From contig OY292278.1 in assembly GCA_958496175.1 (NCBI GenBank), forward strand, positions 14,446,001 to 14,510,000: a stretch of 64,000 nt of DNA. The letters are read 5' to 3'. Shown piece by piece: positions 10,174 through 22,489 of this stretch. The stretch is from Sisyra terminalis. Taxonomy: Eukaryota > Arthropoda > Insecta > Neuroptera > Sisyridae. A program made the translations under genes and the position numbers. Each line of letters begins with the position of its first letter. The first letter of the stretch is position 1. Under the pieces are notes generated by a model. The model ran no database searches. It was not told the origin of the DNA and saw only the letters and a list, made by a program, of their open reading frames with translations.

Positions 10174-12440
10174 AAATCCAATCAAGTTAAAATTAAACAA
10201 AAAGGTCTAGCATATGATTTATATATAAATAATTCTTAAAAAAAAATGGTCTGAAAGACAAAAGTAAATAATTAAATTTATGATAAGGAAATAATCGAAA
10301 TTTATATATACAATATAAACGCAGAGAGTGTTTATAAAATTGGACGAGTTTTTATAATATATATCTTATGAATGAATAAAAAAAAATCAAAACTTTTTTA
10401 TAAAATATTTAGATCAAATGTGTATGTTAGATTAAAATGGGGGACATTAACTTCAAAATACCAGGTGTTCAATGCATTTGCTTTTTTTGTTTGAGGGAAA
10501 ATATTACAGTTTACATACAATGTGATAAAATATTTTCATCGATCGAATTCAGATTGTGTCGTTTGATGCATTTTCCAAGTTTTACATCTCAGATTGGGGT
10601 GGTTTCATTGGCTTAACAGTATGAGGGAAAAGTCGAATTTTATTTTAGATTTACTTGATGTAGGTATAATTAGGCAAGATTTTTTTGGAGTTCATTTTAT
10701 ACTTTCAAATTATTATCAAGTTTTTGGTCAAACTGGATCAATTTTTTCCAAAGGGCCTTACCGGATAATCGATTTGGTCTTTAGTTAATTTTACTTTATT
10801 AACATAGTCTTCTACCGAAATTAAAGATTCCAACGTTTTAATTTTACTGATAAAAATAATATCAACCTTTATATTTAAATGAAGAAAAATTACACCTTTT
10901 CAAGTACTTTTTTAGTTTCTGTTAATTTTTTTTCCTTAAACTTTTGAATTCTTTGAATTACGTTGATGCCTTTGCTAAATTGGCACCAACGGTGGAGGCC
11001 ATATTAGCCATATCCTTATTACAACTTCAAATATTAACGAATATATCTTTGAATATAGTTTTGTCTTTATTATAAATGATAAGGATTTAAAAGTAATTTA
11101 AAGTTAAATCTATGGTTGGTTCCTGGTACTGCTTTTAAGAGTGGTATTATTTGGAATTATTTACGGTTTTATTAAAATTCGGGGAATCGAATTCAAGGAA
11201 ATGCATGGATTGCATATGTTTATACGGTAAGACCATATTATTTTCATAATTTCCAAGGATAAAATGTACAAATTTCGACTTTTTCTTTGCATATTGTTCG
11301 AAGCTTTTAATCATGCAAGAATTGATTAGTCATACGAAGATAACAGTTGCAATTTTTTATAGTTTAGTTGAAAAAAATGTGCAATATATTTAAGCTAGTA
11401 ATAGTTTCTTTTTTGATTTTTTTTATAAAAAAAAAATGAATACATATAATTTTAAGCAATATTTTCGAATATCAGAAAACCAGTTTTGCTCAAAATAAAT
11501 TTTAAAAGAAAAAAAATTGAGACGTATGTACAATCTTAAATATATACTTACGATTTTTTTGTAATCGTCTTAGTCTGATAGGATAATTTTTTTAGACAAA
11601 AATTGTACATACCTTTAAATCAGAACCTCCAATAATATAGTTTTCTCTTTCATAACTTTCCCTACTACATTCAAAATGAAGAAAATTATTCTTTTTATAA
11701 ATGCAACGAAACCCTTGCATTCCCTTTCTTGCAAATTGACAATTTTATTCGATTTTTTATTCCGTTTTTTTCGGTTTCTGAGGCTTTGTATTATGTACTT
11801 TAGTAGATAGTATAGGAGGAAGCAGTCACTTAAAAATGTATCCAGCTAGGGAGTTTGTTAGTTGTGAACAAATAAAAAAAAATGTTATTTAAGGGATAGA
11901 ATTAAGTACCAGACGATGAAATGTAAGATATAAGGCTCCGTACACCGCGCTCCATTCTTAATCCACTGGCAAATCGTTTTCCATTTATATTTTATTTTTT
12001 TGTTAAAATAATTTATTTAAACATAGAAAAATATTGTAATATAATTTAAAAACATTCAATGCCGGTTATGTCTTTTTTGAAAAAAAAAATTTTTTTTTTT
12101 TTTTGTACATAAATGTTTTGTAGGAATACAAAATATTTTTATATAGTGTTATGTAATTTGTATATGTGTAAGTGTATATTTAAGAAAAATTCATATAATA
12201 TTATAATGTATATAATATTATAATGGTATATTGTTATTTTGGAAGTTTGTTCAACAAAATATGGTTTTACTAACAACCAAAAGTTAATAAAAAAAATTAT
12301 ACACATGTTAATTTCTTTTTATCTGTCTGGTTACAGAAAACTGTTTCTTGACAATTATTTTTTATTATATTTCTTGTTTCCTATTAAAAGTTTTCAGATA
12401 ATATTTAATTTAAAAAAATCATTAACAAATTCAATCTTTA
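10174..12440. other. AT-rich intergenic stretch
   Basis: No gene was recognised between the tail of ELOVL gene 1 and the SINE at 12441. It includes an A-run/T-run block near 12081-12105. Confidence 0.5.
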
Positions 12441-12616
12441 ACCCATTGGTGACCGAGTGGTTGAAGTGACTGCTCCAAAACTGGTAAGTTTTGGGTTCAA
12501 TTCTTGATCCAAATTTCGATCTTTCGATATTTCTCGAATACCGATTGTTATTTACAGTAGAGTCGTTAAAGACCTTAGTAGTTATAAAAGCGACAGTAAA
12601 TAGCAATTAAAAATTA
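12441..12616 (+). mobile_element. tRNA-Ser-derived SINE, copy 1
   Basis: The head carries pol III promoter boxes of a class II tRNA: an A-box-like gaccgagtggttg near 12451 and a B-box-like gggttcaattc near 12492. A body and an A-rich aattaaaaa tail follow. It matches the copy at 34252-34410 over most of its length (shared block cagtagagtcg in the body). It is degenerate, so no clear target duplication is visible. It is not a functional tRNA, because no intact cloverleaf forms. Confidence 0.78.
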
Positions 12617-13486
12617 AAAACAATATTTGGGACCGATCCGAATCAAGGTGAAAAAGGCTCGGTTATTCCATAAAAAAAAGTTTATAAAACAATATTGTGA
12701 GTCATGTAAAGTAGGTACTTTAATATTCCATTGTGTTTAAAGCTGTAGATCTATTACCTTTAAGAAAATCAAAACTGAACTCTCATTTTATCTTATGATC
12801 TTTTTACACATGAACCACAATATGTGTCCATTTTGTGGCACACATACTGGCCCAAAAATTTATTTAGTTTTCTTCACATTGAGCTATCAACCCAAAGTTA
12901 GCTGTCAGTTTACGTACTTTGCTAAGATCATGTCCAAAACTTTTTGGTTTATATAGAAAAATCTCTCCAGTGTCTTCCAAATCAATCATTAATCCCATTG
13001 GCCAAAAAAATTGATAATATGAACAATGGTCATTAGATTCTCATTATTATAGTAGATAGATATCAACTGGACTAAAATTTTTGCAGCAACGATCAAAATC
13101 ACTTATCGGAACTTGAGAAAAAATCGACGTCCGTGGATTTGTTTTAGCAGCATATTTAAGATCGTGAACTACAATAGGGTTGGAATCAAATTCAAATATT
13201 TGAAATTTCCGAATTGGTTATATGATTTAGTGTAATAATGGATGATAAAATAAGGGATGATTTGGACGAATTTTGAATTGGAATGCCAAAGAGTTTGTTG
13301 CAAAAAGTTTTGTTAGGTATATTATTTTTAAAGAAGGGGCCTACATTATATCAGATTCATTAATGAAATGAGTTTTAAATCCTATTGATAAGCCCGGCAT
13401 TGTTTAAAGCTTAAAATTTTTAATTAATCTTTTTTACATTCTGTGAATAATGGTTTATAAAATCTTAAAATGTTTATATTTTATAG

Positions 13487-13730
13487 CAGTGGTGGTGAAG
13501 CTATGACCCATAGGTCAGACACTAACCCATTCAAGCTTTTTAACTGACCCACGTTGACTAGGTAACCATTTACTTGTTGTGTTTTTAGAAAGAGACTTTC
13601 ATAATACTTGTATGCACAAGGGTACCATGGGCTTTGTGTATGGGTACCATGCACAAAAGTGACCCACGAGTTAGTACTAAAAAATACGAACCAAATTTGA
13701 CCCCTGTCTCAAAAAGATTCGCCCTCTTTG
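13487..13730. mobile_element. hAT-type MITE, 244 bp
   Basis: The termini CAGTGGTGGTGAAG and, on the complement, CAAAGAGGGCGAA form an imperfect inverted repeat. The flanks are ttttatag (13479-13486) and ctttatag (13731-13738), a 7/8 match as expected for a hAT 8-bp target duplication. There is no coding capacity. Confidence 0.78.
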
Positions 13731-13738
13731 CTTTATAG

Positions 13739-15917
13739 AATACCTTTTCATACACTATGAATCTCAAGGTCAACCTTTGTAGTTAGTAGCTAAACTTTTA
13801 AAGTAGTTTTATAACTAATTTAAATAAGTTCAAAACCATTCACAAATTCGGAATTTATTATATTTTTCTTTATCTATTATGGTACATAAATAATAAACAT
13901 GCACGCAACTATAAAGGTGTGTAGAACATCTGCACATAGGCCTGAATAATTGCTTAACCAAAAGAAAACATGTTTAACTATTACTTAACAATGTAAACAT
14001 TTAATTTTATCAGTTCTGGAGTCAAAACTTTTCTGTTTATCTTCGTAAATTAAATTACTGTTTATATAAATGAAATTTATTATATCCTAATACCCGCCTT
14101 CTATTGTAAAAACGTCAGAGTGAATTGAAAGGGTCGTAAAATTGAGACCCAAAAAAAAGTTTACATTGTATTCACCAAGTGTCTACACCAATGGTATGAA
14201 GAAAAAGCAGGTAGAAACACTTGAGATGGTTAGCGATCCCCATTCAAAAACTAGCGATGCATATCAACATATCATGCAATGATACCGATACTCTTTAGGT
14301 ACTTAATCTGCGTACGTGACCCATTTATTGCTAGGAGCAGATGGGAACGTTTCTATTGTGATGTGAGGAGTTGAACGGAAAACCTTGGCTATCAGTAGTA
14401 ATGTTTGTTTTGACAGACATTATCGTAAGTGGGTAAAACTATTTACTATTTAAATCATCTAATTGGATTACATTCTGCTTACAACTTGTTGAACCACAGG
14501 GTGCCACATGATAGTTGAAGTACCATAAAACAATCTTTTAACTCCATACGGATAGGCAACTAACACATTAAAAGTAAAAAGCCAGTTGCCTAATATAAAG
14601 ACTTGGCTTTAATTCGGTAGATTTAATATTTATTTTTTTTTGTTAATGATTTTATCACTAGTTCAACATTTATTATTGTTATGCATAGTGTTGCTGTCGG
14701 AGATTTAATATTTTACGGCAACTATTTGTACATTTATGTGCTATAGCGGAATTGATTAAAAATACAACAAGAAATTTGTATGAAATAAAATACATAATAA
14801 AATTAAACGTAAATATCATAATGAGCAAAATTTTACATCATTCTCGGTTTACAAGTTAATAAAAATCTTGGAAAAGTAAACTTCAAGAAAAAAAAATAAA
14901 AATACTGTTTACTATAACTATAATATAAAACTACTAAACTATAAAACTTACTATAACTATACGGTTTACTCTAAACGACCATTTTCGAAAGGAAATTTCA
15001 AAGCTACTTTTCCAAAATCCGTTTAAGATTAACCAATATTTGTGTACTTAGTAGCGTTTAGTAAAGTTTGTTTATAGTAAAGCTTTAGGTTCTTCAACAT
15101 ACAAAGTAGTATGTACTACAACATTGCAAAACTTCCTGTTTATTTAGGTATTAAGTTTTCTTAGTTTTTCTTAGTTTTCTCTGCAATTTTATATATTATT
15201 TAAGAAATTTAAATTTATTATTTTTCGTTTGTAAATAATCGAAAAAATTGAATAGATTGAAAAGATTAAATAAAAACATAAGCCACTACCCAAAATGTGA
15301 TCGAGATTGGATAAAATGGTTAAAGAACTGTAGCTGCTATTCCATTTTTTTAAAAACCAGTATAGATATGTATAGCTTCCAAAATTTTAACCGTGTAAAG
15401 TTAGTAGGTATAAATTTTCTAGTATATGGTTACTTATTCCACAGAAATATTCCATATATTCCATATATTCCACAGAAATAGTTTTGAGCTTGAAAGCTTT
15501 CTTGTTTAATGTTTTGTTTAGTTAATTACACTTATACAGCTGAATTCTTAATTTGAACTTATTAACATATTAAGAAAGTAGAAGAATTTCAGAAAGATTT
15601 AATTTAAATAATGGAATTTTATGTAACACAACATAGGAAGCATATAGTTTCAATGAAACGTTAGAACGTATTTACCTTCCACTATTCCCAACTTGAGCTT
15701 AACGAGAATGAGCTTTTAACCGTAAATCATTTTTCCTGAAAAAAACGTTTCAATTAACAATTCAGATACACTGTAGTTATTTATTGTATTAGAAAAAAAT
15801 ACATAAAAATATTGTGTGTAAATATCAATAGGTCTAAAAAATAAACATTTATCATTAATTTATTTAATACAGATATAGTCTTATGTGTATATAGTCGTAT
15901 AATAAAATATATGTCTA
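13739..15917. other. AT-rich intergenic stretch with short local repeats
   Basis: No exon was recognised. Around 14900-14990 there are repeated tactataacta-type blocks, and near 15450-15480 a short tandem of ttccatata units. It sits downstream of the 3' ends of both ELOVL genes. Confidence 0.5.
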
Positions 15918-15923
15918 TTTATT
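15918..15923 (-). promoter_or_regulatory. Candidate poly(A) signal, ELOVL gene 2
   Basis: AATAAA on the minus strand, about 37 bases past the stop codon of gene 2. Confidence 0.5.
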
Positions 15924-15959
15924 TATAATTTTTACATATTTTCGTTAGAATTCGGAGCT

Positions 15960-16133
15960 TTACTCTTTCTTTATACTCTTCGGAGTTTGTTTGTAACTCT
16001 TTACGTAGAAATGTGAGAATAAACCGAAAAATATAACCGAATGCAAGATGAGTAGAGGTCCAATTATTTTTGGATAACCGCAGTCAAAGAACAGTAGTTG
16101 GGCCGAGTGAACACAAACTAGTGCAAATTGAAC
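15960..16133 (-). CDS. ELOVL gene 2 exon 6 (terminal)
   Basis: 57 codons plus the stop at 15962-15960. It begins VQFALVCVHSAQLLFFDCGY, contains the last hydrophobic segment, and ends with the polar tail KSYKQTPKSIKKE. The acceptor ttttag joins in phase 0 to TTIQL of exon 5 across a 2147-bp intron, completing TxxQxxQ. Confidence 0.93.
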   Translation of the reverse strand, partial: VQFALVCVHSAQLLFFDCGYPKIIGPLLILHSVIFFGLFSHFYVKSYKQTPKSIKKE

Positions 16134-19100
16134 CTAAAATTATAAAAAAATTATTGATATATTTAATAATCATGGTTAATTTATAACGCTTTTGCAAAAA
16201 GTTACAAAAAAAAGAAGGAAAGTTTAAAGTTTGAGATAAGAATCGATATTTGTGGGAAAAAATTTTTGGCGCACTTCCAAGTACTTTCCAAAAAGCTTTA
16301 GACCAAGGGCCTTTTTCATATATCTACTATTTATATATCTACTATTTATATTATATTTTTTTATATCTAATTATGGGCAGGAACCAATTTTTAAAAGAGA
16401 TGTAGGATGTTTTAATTCCACTTCAATTCTTTGAAAAACAAAGATGACTTATGCAATTTATGCAAGGTGGTGCATTATTTCCTCCATTAATATCCGTTTT
16501 TGGCTAGAAATAACTTTTCAGGTTTAAGTTTTGTTGAAAATGTATAGAATATACCATAAAAATGTACACGGAAAAATTATAAGAAAAATGAGAAATCATA
16601 ATTTTCGTTATTCTTTTTTGTAGTGCTAGTCGTTAAAGAACAAATTAAAATTTTTTTATTCTCTTAAGAAGTATTTGATTCTAAAAATAATGAAATTTGA
16701 AAACCACCCCCAACTAAAAGCGATGATTAGCCAAAAAATTACCACTAAAAATAGGCAAATTAATCAAATTTTTTTTTTTAATGCTATCAATGAACGGTCA
16801 TCTTATTTATCCTTTATCTTATACATCGATTTAGACCTGAGAAAATGATCTCAGTTTGATCTTTGTTCTAAATTTCAAAAAAAAAAAAATCCAAAAATCC
16901 AATTTAAGAAGGAGAACCAAATTCGTTTTTTTCCTTATTTTTATACAGGAACTATTCAAAAAAAAAATATTTTAGGATATGGCTGTTTGTACACCCCAAA
17001 TGTATGTGCAATTTACTATTTATATATATTGTAGGTACACGCACCAATTGACTATAGAGGCATACTGCATATATTTGCAATTGACTATTTATACATATCT
17101 AAACATGATAGTATATGACATTAATGCATTTCTATGTAGTAAAAGTTTTTGATAAGAATTTTTCGAATAAGTAATCCCTACAAAATTGATAAACAGACAA
17201 TTCTTATATGGTGCATTTATACAATTTTTATAAGTATAGTCAATTGCATAGGTATATATTTTCAGTATACATAAATAGCCACATCCTTTACTTTATTTGT
17301 TTAGTGGTATGCTAATTGTATGGTATTAAATAAAGTATTTTAAAAGCTCTTAACCGCATTCTATTTAATATTATAACTGATAAATTAAATTTTTGCAATC
17401 CATGATATTCGAATAAACCTGATACTTGAAACATATTTTTTTAAACTTGAGTAATATAAGATGGAGTTATGGGAATAAATTCTGCTGGAAATTTGGTTTA
17501 AAAATGTCAAAATACTAGCATGAATATTACAAGGATGATATGAAAAATTTCTAACAGTTCTAAAGAGCTTTTTATATAGAATGATCCCGTTTCGGTTATG
17601 AAAACATGGACTGTTAGAAAACAAGGAAAATATATCTAAAGAGCTTTGAAATATTCTGTAGAAGAAAAATGGAGAACCTTAATTAAGAAGTACCTACTCA
17701 ATCATAAATTACGAAATAATACGAAAATTCAACAAAAAAGAAGGATCATCATCGATAAGATTTTGATGACGTTCTAGTGGAAAATGGAATCAAATTGTAA
17801 ATTCAAAGGATAATTGGCAGTCTAAGAAAAAGAATTGAAACCTGTAATCTGCTAAGAACAGAAATGGATTACTATAATTTGAAGGAACCAGGAAAAACAG
17901 GCAACAATGGAAATTGTAATAAAACCATGTGAGAAAACTTAACTTGGCTATGGCCAAGGGCGGATTTAGGGGGGAGGGCACGGGGGCACGTGCCCCCCAG
18001 GATTTTTTTGTGTACTGTGAAGATTCTATAATAGTACATACTTAGAAGCAAATCAAACTATTAAAGTTGTGAAAATATATGAATAAAATAACAGAAAGAT
18101 TATTTGTGAAACTCTAGTCTATTTCTGGCTGGAATTGCGAATTTTTTTCGTGATTCCTTTCACGCACTTGCAAATGAAAGATTATGTTGTCCCCCCCAGA
18201 AAAAAATCCTAAATCCGCCCTTGGTTATGACTAACTGAAAGTAAAAATTTTCTGAGTTTTTAGTTATGAAATATACATACCAATTGGATAGTTGTCAGGT
18301 ATTTTTTCCACCAAATATACTTTTGATAGTTGGGTCCCATCGCGGCTACCATATAATAGAAATACATAATAACGTGAACAATGTTATTGATGAGGTTTCC
18401 AAATGTACCGTGTCCACCTATAAAGAAATTAAGTTCAAATAAGATGAAATTTCGGGTCAATTCAAGGTTGAATTCTCGAGGGTACCTGCAATGAATTTAA
18501 CGCAGATCCACGTCTCAATGGGGGTCAGACTGTGATGATAGAGATGCAAGTATGTGACTTGGCTGTCTTTTTTGCGTAAAATGAAAAAAAGCGTATCAGC
18601 AAACTCGGTCAATTTCGAAATATAGTACCACCAGCAAAGATTTGCCATCTACGGAAAAAACAACATGTTGTTATGAGGCTTTCTTTCGCTGAAAATCATG
18701 ACCTACCCTCAGTGCTTTCTTGTCGTGCGAATAGTCGACGGGCTGGCATTTGTAGCTGTAATCAAGAAGCCATCCACTCATCAAATGCTGTAAGAGAAAA
18801 AGAAGAAAATATTCATTAAAAAAAAAAAACACTTTCGAATACTACGATAATGTCATGGTTAAATCATAAAATGAAAAAAAAATTGGGGTGACCCACAAAA
18901 TGGAAATGATTTCTTCACAAGTCCAAACGACTGGCGACCGCTGGATGTGAAAGTCGCGTTAATGTAACACAGATCGAAACGACCTAATGTCGTCAAATTC
19001 AGTCAAAGTCGTTTTGTTCCAAGTCCGAGTTATTCGAGAAAGTCTTCACTACCATCGTCTTATGTAACCAATTTGGTTACAACACTGGTTGGCTCGTTTG

Positions 19101-19790
19101 TTTTGAACCGATGCTCTTGAAATTGATGCGATAAACGGCCTTCAAGTGAAAGTAACCTTTTTACAACAATCCAACGTAACCTTAAACTACACAACCGCCT
19201 CTGAATCGATCGTATCGATCAAACGGTGGCAACTGATAACTTTGATCCAACCAAATTTTTCCGACGAAAATTCCACTGTAGTGACATTGAAAGTTAAGAC
19301 TAACAAGATATTCATCACATAACTTTCCTTTTCAAATAACCTTAAATGTATGTCTGTCCGTAACGCTGGAAAACCCGTCCAAAATTATAACTATAGTTAG
19401 TTTGATTAAAGTTTTAAAGTTGATGTAATGAAAATAAATGCTCAGTAATATCCTTAAATTATCTTGTTACTAATTTTCTTACCTCCCACACCATAATTAG
19501 GCTAATTAACACCTGAAATCCGTTGTAAACTACTAAAACCTCCCTTAGTTGAAACGGCTTTCGGTTTGCCATGAGTCGAGGTCCTAAAATCATTACTACG
19601 TACAAATAAGCGACAACCATCATCAACGTTGGAACTGGACTCTCCATCAATGGCCAATTGCTCACTCGAGGATCTAAAAAAAATATTTTTTTCTAAATTT
19701 TATCTTTTAACTATTAAATTTAAACTTACCACTTATAGAGTCCACGACATGCGTGTAGCGATCAATCGCCATTTTTACAAATCCAGCCAT
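15960..19790 (-). CDS. ELOVL fatty acid elongase gene 2, complete
   Basis: Six coding exons in order: 19790-19730, 19673-19483, 18787-18707, 18648-18486, 18417-18281 and 16133-15960, all GT-AG and in phase, giving 807 nt and 268 residues, usual for the family. The start is the ATG at 19790, opening MAGFVKMAIDRY, followed by the insect-typical DPRVSNWPLM. Motifs by residue: LGPRLMANRKPF in exon 2, CQPVDYS at 98-104, KLTEFADT at 123-130, HLYHH at 146-150, NNIVHVIMYFYY at 176-187, T207-Q210-Q213, and FDCGYP with Cys229. Cys98 and Cys229 match the disulfide pair of human ELOVL7 by position. The tail ends KSIKKE, basic but not a strict KKXX signal. The role is the condensation step of very-long-chain fatty acid elongation in the ER. 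It is a paralogue of gene 1, convergent with it. Confidence 0.96.
16974..17287. mobile_element. MITE-like fold-back in ELOVL gene 2 last intron
   Basis: The ends aggatatggctgtttgta and, on the complement, aggatgtggctatttatg form inverted repeats. Further in, blocks around ttgcaattgactatttata are repeated in inverse near 17232-17250, so the whole 314-bp unit is an imperfect palindrome. There is no coding capacity. Confidence 0.65.
17955..18223. mobile_element. hAT-type MITE in ELOVL gene 2 last intron
   Basis: A 269-bp element with termini CAAGGGCGGATTTAGG and its exact complement CCTAAATCCGCCCTTG, plus a G-rich/C-rich subterminal region. The flanks gctatggc (17947-17954) and gttatgac (18224-18231) agree at 6 of 8 positions, fitting an aged 8-bp target duplication. 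It is the most GC-rich stretch of the intron. Confidence 0.8.
18281..18417 (-). CDS. ELOVL gene 2 exon 5
   Basis: 137 nt, the same length as its gene 1 counterpart. It encodes the block GGHGTFGNLINNIVHVIMYF through [11 protein letters not shown]. Donor gtatgt, acceptor tttatag. Confidence 0.95.
18486..18648 (-). CDS. ELOVL gene 2 exon 4 with KxxExxDT and HxxHH
   Basis: 163 nt. It encodes MANLCWWYYISKLTEFADT, then the histidine box HLYHH, ending KFIAG. In gene 1 the same region is split into two exons (8443-8499 and 9390-9495), so the paralogues differ by one intron here. Confidence 0.95.
18707..18787 (-). CDS. ELOVL gene 2 exon 3 (CQPVDYS)
   Basis: 27 codons, phase 0-0: starts HLMSGWLLDYSYKCQPVDYS and ends KKALR. 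It is the counterpart of alternative exons 3a/3b of gene 1. No second version was found in the flanking introns of gene 2. Confidence 0.95.
18788..19482 (-). other. ELOVL gene 2 intron 2, less AT-rich than its surroundings
   Basis: From about 18890 to 19300 the base composition is clearly less AT-rich, with CG-containing blocks such as gaatcgatcgtatcgatc and repeated tcaaagtcg/ccaagtccg-like words. No exon or transposon signature was found. An intronic regulatory element is possible but not shown. Confidence 0.35.
19483..19673 (-). CDS. ELOVL gene 2 exon 2
   Basis: 191 nt. It encodes DPRVSNWPLMESPVPT, a first hydrophobic segment ending YLYVV, then LGPRLMANRKPFQLRE and a second hydrophobic segment ending VWE. 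Acceptor tttttag, donor gtaaga. Confidence 0.95.
19730..19790 (-). CDS. ELOVL gene 2 exon 1 with start codon
   Basis: 61 nt from the ATG at 19790: MAGFVKMAIDRYTHVVDSIS plus one base of the next Asp codon. A second ATG six codons in (MAIDRY) is possible. The first is preferred as the longest frame and because family members usually have about 20-30 residues before DPR. Confidence 0.88.
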
Positions 19791-21320
19791 TTTTCTGGAA
19801 ACAAAAAAACAATTTAATCCACAATAATAACCTTACAATTTTTATTCAATACAACTACATTTATATTATTTCTTACCAAATCAATGGAAAAACAATTTTT
19901 TTGTTCGGACAATTTAACAAATAAAAATTATTTTATTGATGCCAATAAATTTCGATTAAGAGATAAAATGTTCATTTAGTACTTAATGTATTGTTATATA
20001 AATTTACGTAGAATTGATTTAAGAAGTAGGTATACTAATTATTTCCGTAAAAATTCAATTTGTCCTCAAGTAGTAATTTAAGCGGAGCTTTTTATGCTCT
20101 TTTTGTCCTTAAAATTTCTGCCAGAACGTTTGGGGGAGGAAAAAGCCAATTGTGTTTGATGTGAAATTAATTATATGCAATTACCAATAGAACTGAAATT
20201 GATAATTAAATTTAATTGTTTTATTTGGTGCATTAAATCAATGATTGGTTGTAAAAGTTGCATAGTTTATGCATTTTTTTTTCAAAAGGAAATTTTATAT
20301 TGTATGATGAGGTCTTATTTAATAGATGTGTCATGTTTTTTTGTGTTTTTTTTTTTGAAGTTTGCGTTGGTGATGACGTCGAATAGAGGACTGGTTTTGC
20401 AGGATTTCTTGCATTCAGGATCTGCAATTGTTGCCCACTGAGGCAACAACCTCTTTGATCAAGGTTGAGGCAAAGACGCAAGATTGTTAAGAAAAATGCA
20501 TTTCAAGAATGTAGGGATTGCTTTTTTATGAGTGGTTCGTTGTATCTCTGCAGATTATCGGAGGCTGAATGGGGAAATAAAACATGAACAAGTTTAAGCT
20601 TCAGGAAATATTTTTTTATTATTCAACTTGGGGATTTTATCCTCGAAATCTTTCCAGGAAATGCAAGTTTGCTTAGTGTCTTTCGTTGACGTCAATGAAG
20701 CCATAACTTGTACTTTTTTCCTTATAAAGAAATTTTAATCAAAACAACAGATCCCCCTTGATTTTTTTTGGTTCTGTTTGTATTTTATATCAAAAAGCAT
20801 TCAATTATTTAATTCAAATAAGAACTCATAATGTTACCTTGTCGTCAAAATCACAAAAATATTTTAAATATTTTTACATTTAAAAAATTTGGAATATAGT
20901 TTTCCATTGATAACAAAAAAGTCATAATTAATTGAATGGTTTATGTATTGACTTAATTGTTTTATGATTTAATTTAATTTCATGATAAATAAACTTAGAT
21001 CTAATCAAATGAAAAAATATATCAATATTTACAAAAACGATTGTACGTAATAGCAATAAAATAGCAATATTTGTTCTTTGAAAATATTTTTTCAATAATT
21101 AATACCTCTTTATTTTTTTGATTAAATGCAATTTAATAATTAGTTTATCAACTTGACAAAGACAATAATCATTAAAGCTCAACGGTTCAATGCCTACACA
21201 GGTAATATGAGGTAATCAAAAATGTCCATATTATATTGTAAAGATAAGGTCTTGTTTATGAAATCGCAATTTGATGCGTCATCCAAACTATTTACTCCAA
21301 AAGTCTGGAACTAACCGGGT
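19791..21320. promoter_or_regulatory. Upstream region of ELOVL gene 2
   Basis: This stretch must hold the 5' UTR and probably the promoter of the minus-strand gene 2, but no splice junction or TATA/Inr could be fixed. A less AT-rich block lies at about 20360-20480. CRE/ATF-like sites are visible: gatgacgtcg near 20373 and the palindromic ttgacgtcaa near 20690. No coding region was recognised. Confidence 0.3.
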
Positions 21321-21321
21321 A

Positions 21322-21690
21322 ATCCAGGAAATGGCTACTAATAATGCTCCAGGACATGATTTGGTAACTGGATGAATTCTTAAGAAACTGACAAAAAATG
21401 ACAGAGTATATTTGACAATTATATACAAGGCTATTCAAAAACTCAATTATTTCTCAGTTCAATGGAAGGTAGCGCAAATCATATTTATTCCAAACCCAAG
21501 GATAATGTTGCTTCGTATCGCCCGATTAGTTAACTGCCAATAATGAACAAAAAATTTGAGAAAAGATCTTATATCTTAAAGATCTTAGAGAATACTTTTG
21601 GAGCTCAATGGAAGAGGTATTATACCAGATCATCAGTTAAGATGAAGGCAATTCCATACTACAATTGAACAAGTTCATTAGGGTGTCCGT
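21322..21690 (+). pseudogene. Jockey-like non-LTR retrotransposon RT fragment
   Basis: The translation follows the start of a Jockey-clade reverse transcriptase through stops and frameshifts: NNAPGHDLVTG, then YFSVQWKVAQIIFIPNP, a YRPIS-like stretch, LPIMNKKFEK, and an IIPDHQ then TTIEQVH block. These match the usual APG-DLI, PxxWK-A-II-IPKPGK, SYRPISLLP and IPxxQFGFR blocks. Only about 120 codons of the N-terminal RT remain; the catalytic YxDD region is absent. Confidence 0.82.
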
Positions 21691-22347
21691 TATTTCACAA
21701 ATTTATTTTTTTTAAAACGATCGCCCCCTGAATTTTTAGATTAAGATATAAAAAAAAATATTCAATTAAATTAAGCTCTTAATTTCTTGATTAAACCGTG
21801 TCGGAATCATGTTACTTTTACCATTTAAATAACATAGGATTATTTGACTTTTTACTTTTCAATTTTGTTTTCAGAAACAAATGTATGAAAAGATTTAAGG
21901 TTAAATTATTCTGACGTAAAATTTAACGCTCTACAAAAAAGGTCTCTTATGAATTTTCGATTAAATCACCCCATTAAAAGTTATTCAACATTTCACTTGT
22001 GCCTTATATAAATCTTGCAATATTTTCAACTTTTTGCTCATTTTTACTTTTTTTAACTATAAAATCACTGAAAGTGAAGATACAAATTATTATCATTAGA
22101 GCGCAAGTGATTATTTGTGTTAATTTTATGGCTTGAACAGAAAATTAAACAAACAAAATATCATTTTTTGGCAACAATTAAAACCGGTGACATAAGATCC
22201 GAATTCGCTATAATCGTGAAATTCAATTTATCCAGGATAAATTTTCGTATTTTAATCAATATTTTGTATCTACGAAGTGAATTTCATACTAATTAATGAG
22301 ACTATCGACAAATAATCATTTGATTTGGTTCTTATGTTTTAGTTCTC

Positions 22348-22384
22348 CTGAGGAAGTTGCAAATAAATACCAACGAAACGTTGA
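22348..22384 (+). ncRNA. Hammerhead-like core
   Basis: CTGAGGA, then an extra A, GTTG...CAAC able to pair, then GAAAC. Same layout as the other copies in the window. It lies about 110 bp upstream of the repeat ORF remnant, without an evident boundary between them. Confidence 0.5.
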
Positions 22385-22489
22385 GATCACTGATCAACAA
22401 AATTTTGTAACAAGAAAAGTAAGCAGTAATTTCGAAATATCTACCTAACCTCTCCACAAAATCATATGTATATTAATTTGAGTAGGTCT

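Noticed and set aside
12441..12520. tRNA-Ser gene
   Set aside because: Only the A and B boxes are tRNA-like; the sequence continues as a SINE shared with 34252 and cannot form a cloverleaf.
17790..17981. Terminal exon of ELOVL gene 2 near the hAT MITE
   Set aside because: The frame there does not match the family; the true terminal exon was found at 15960-16133.
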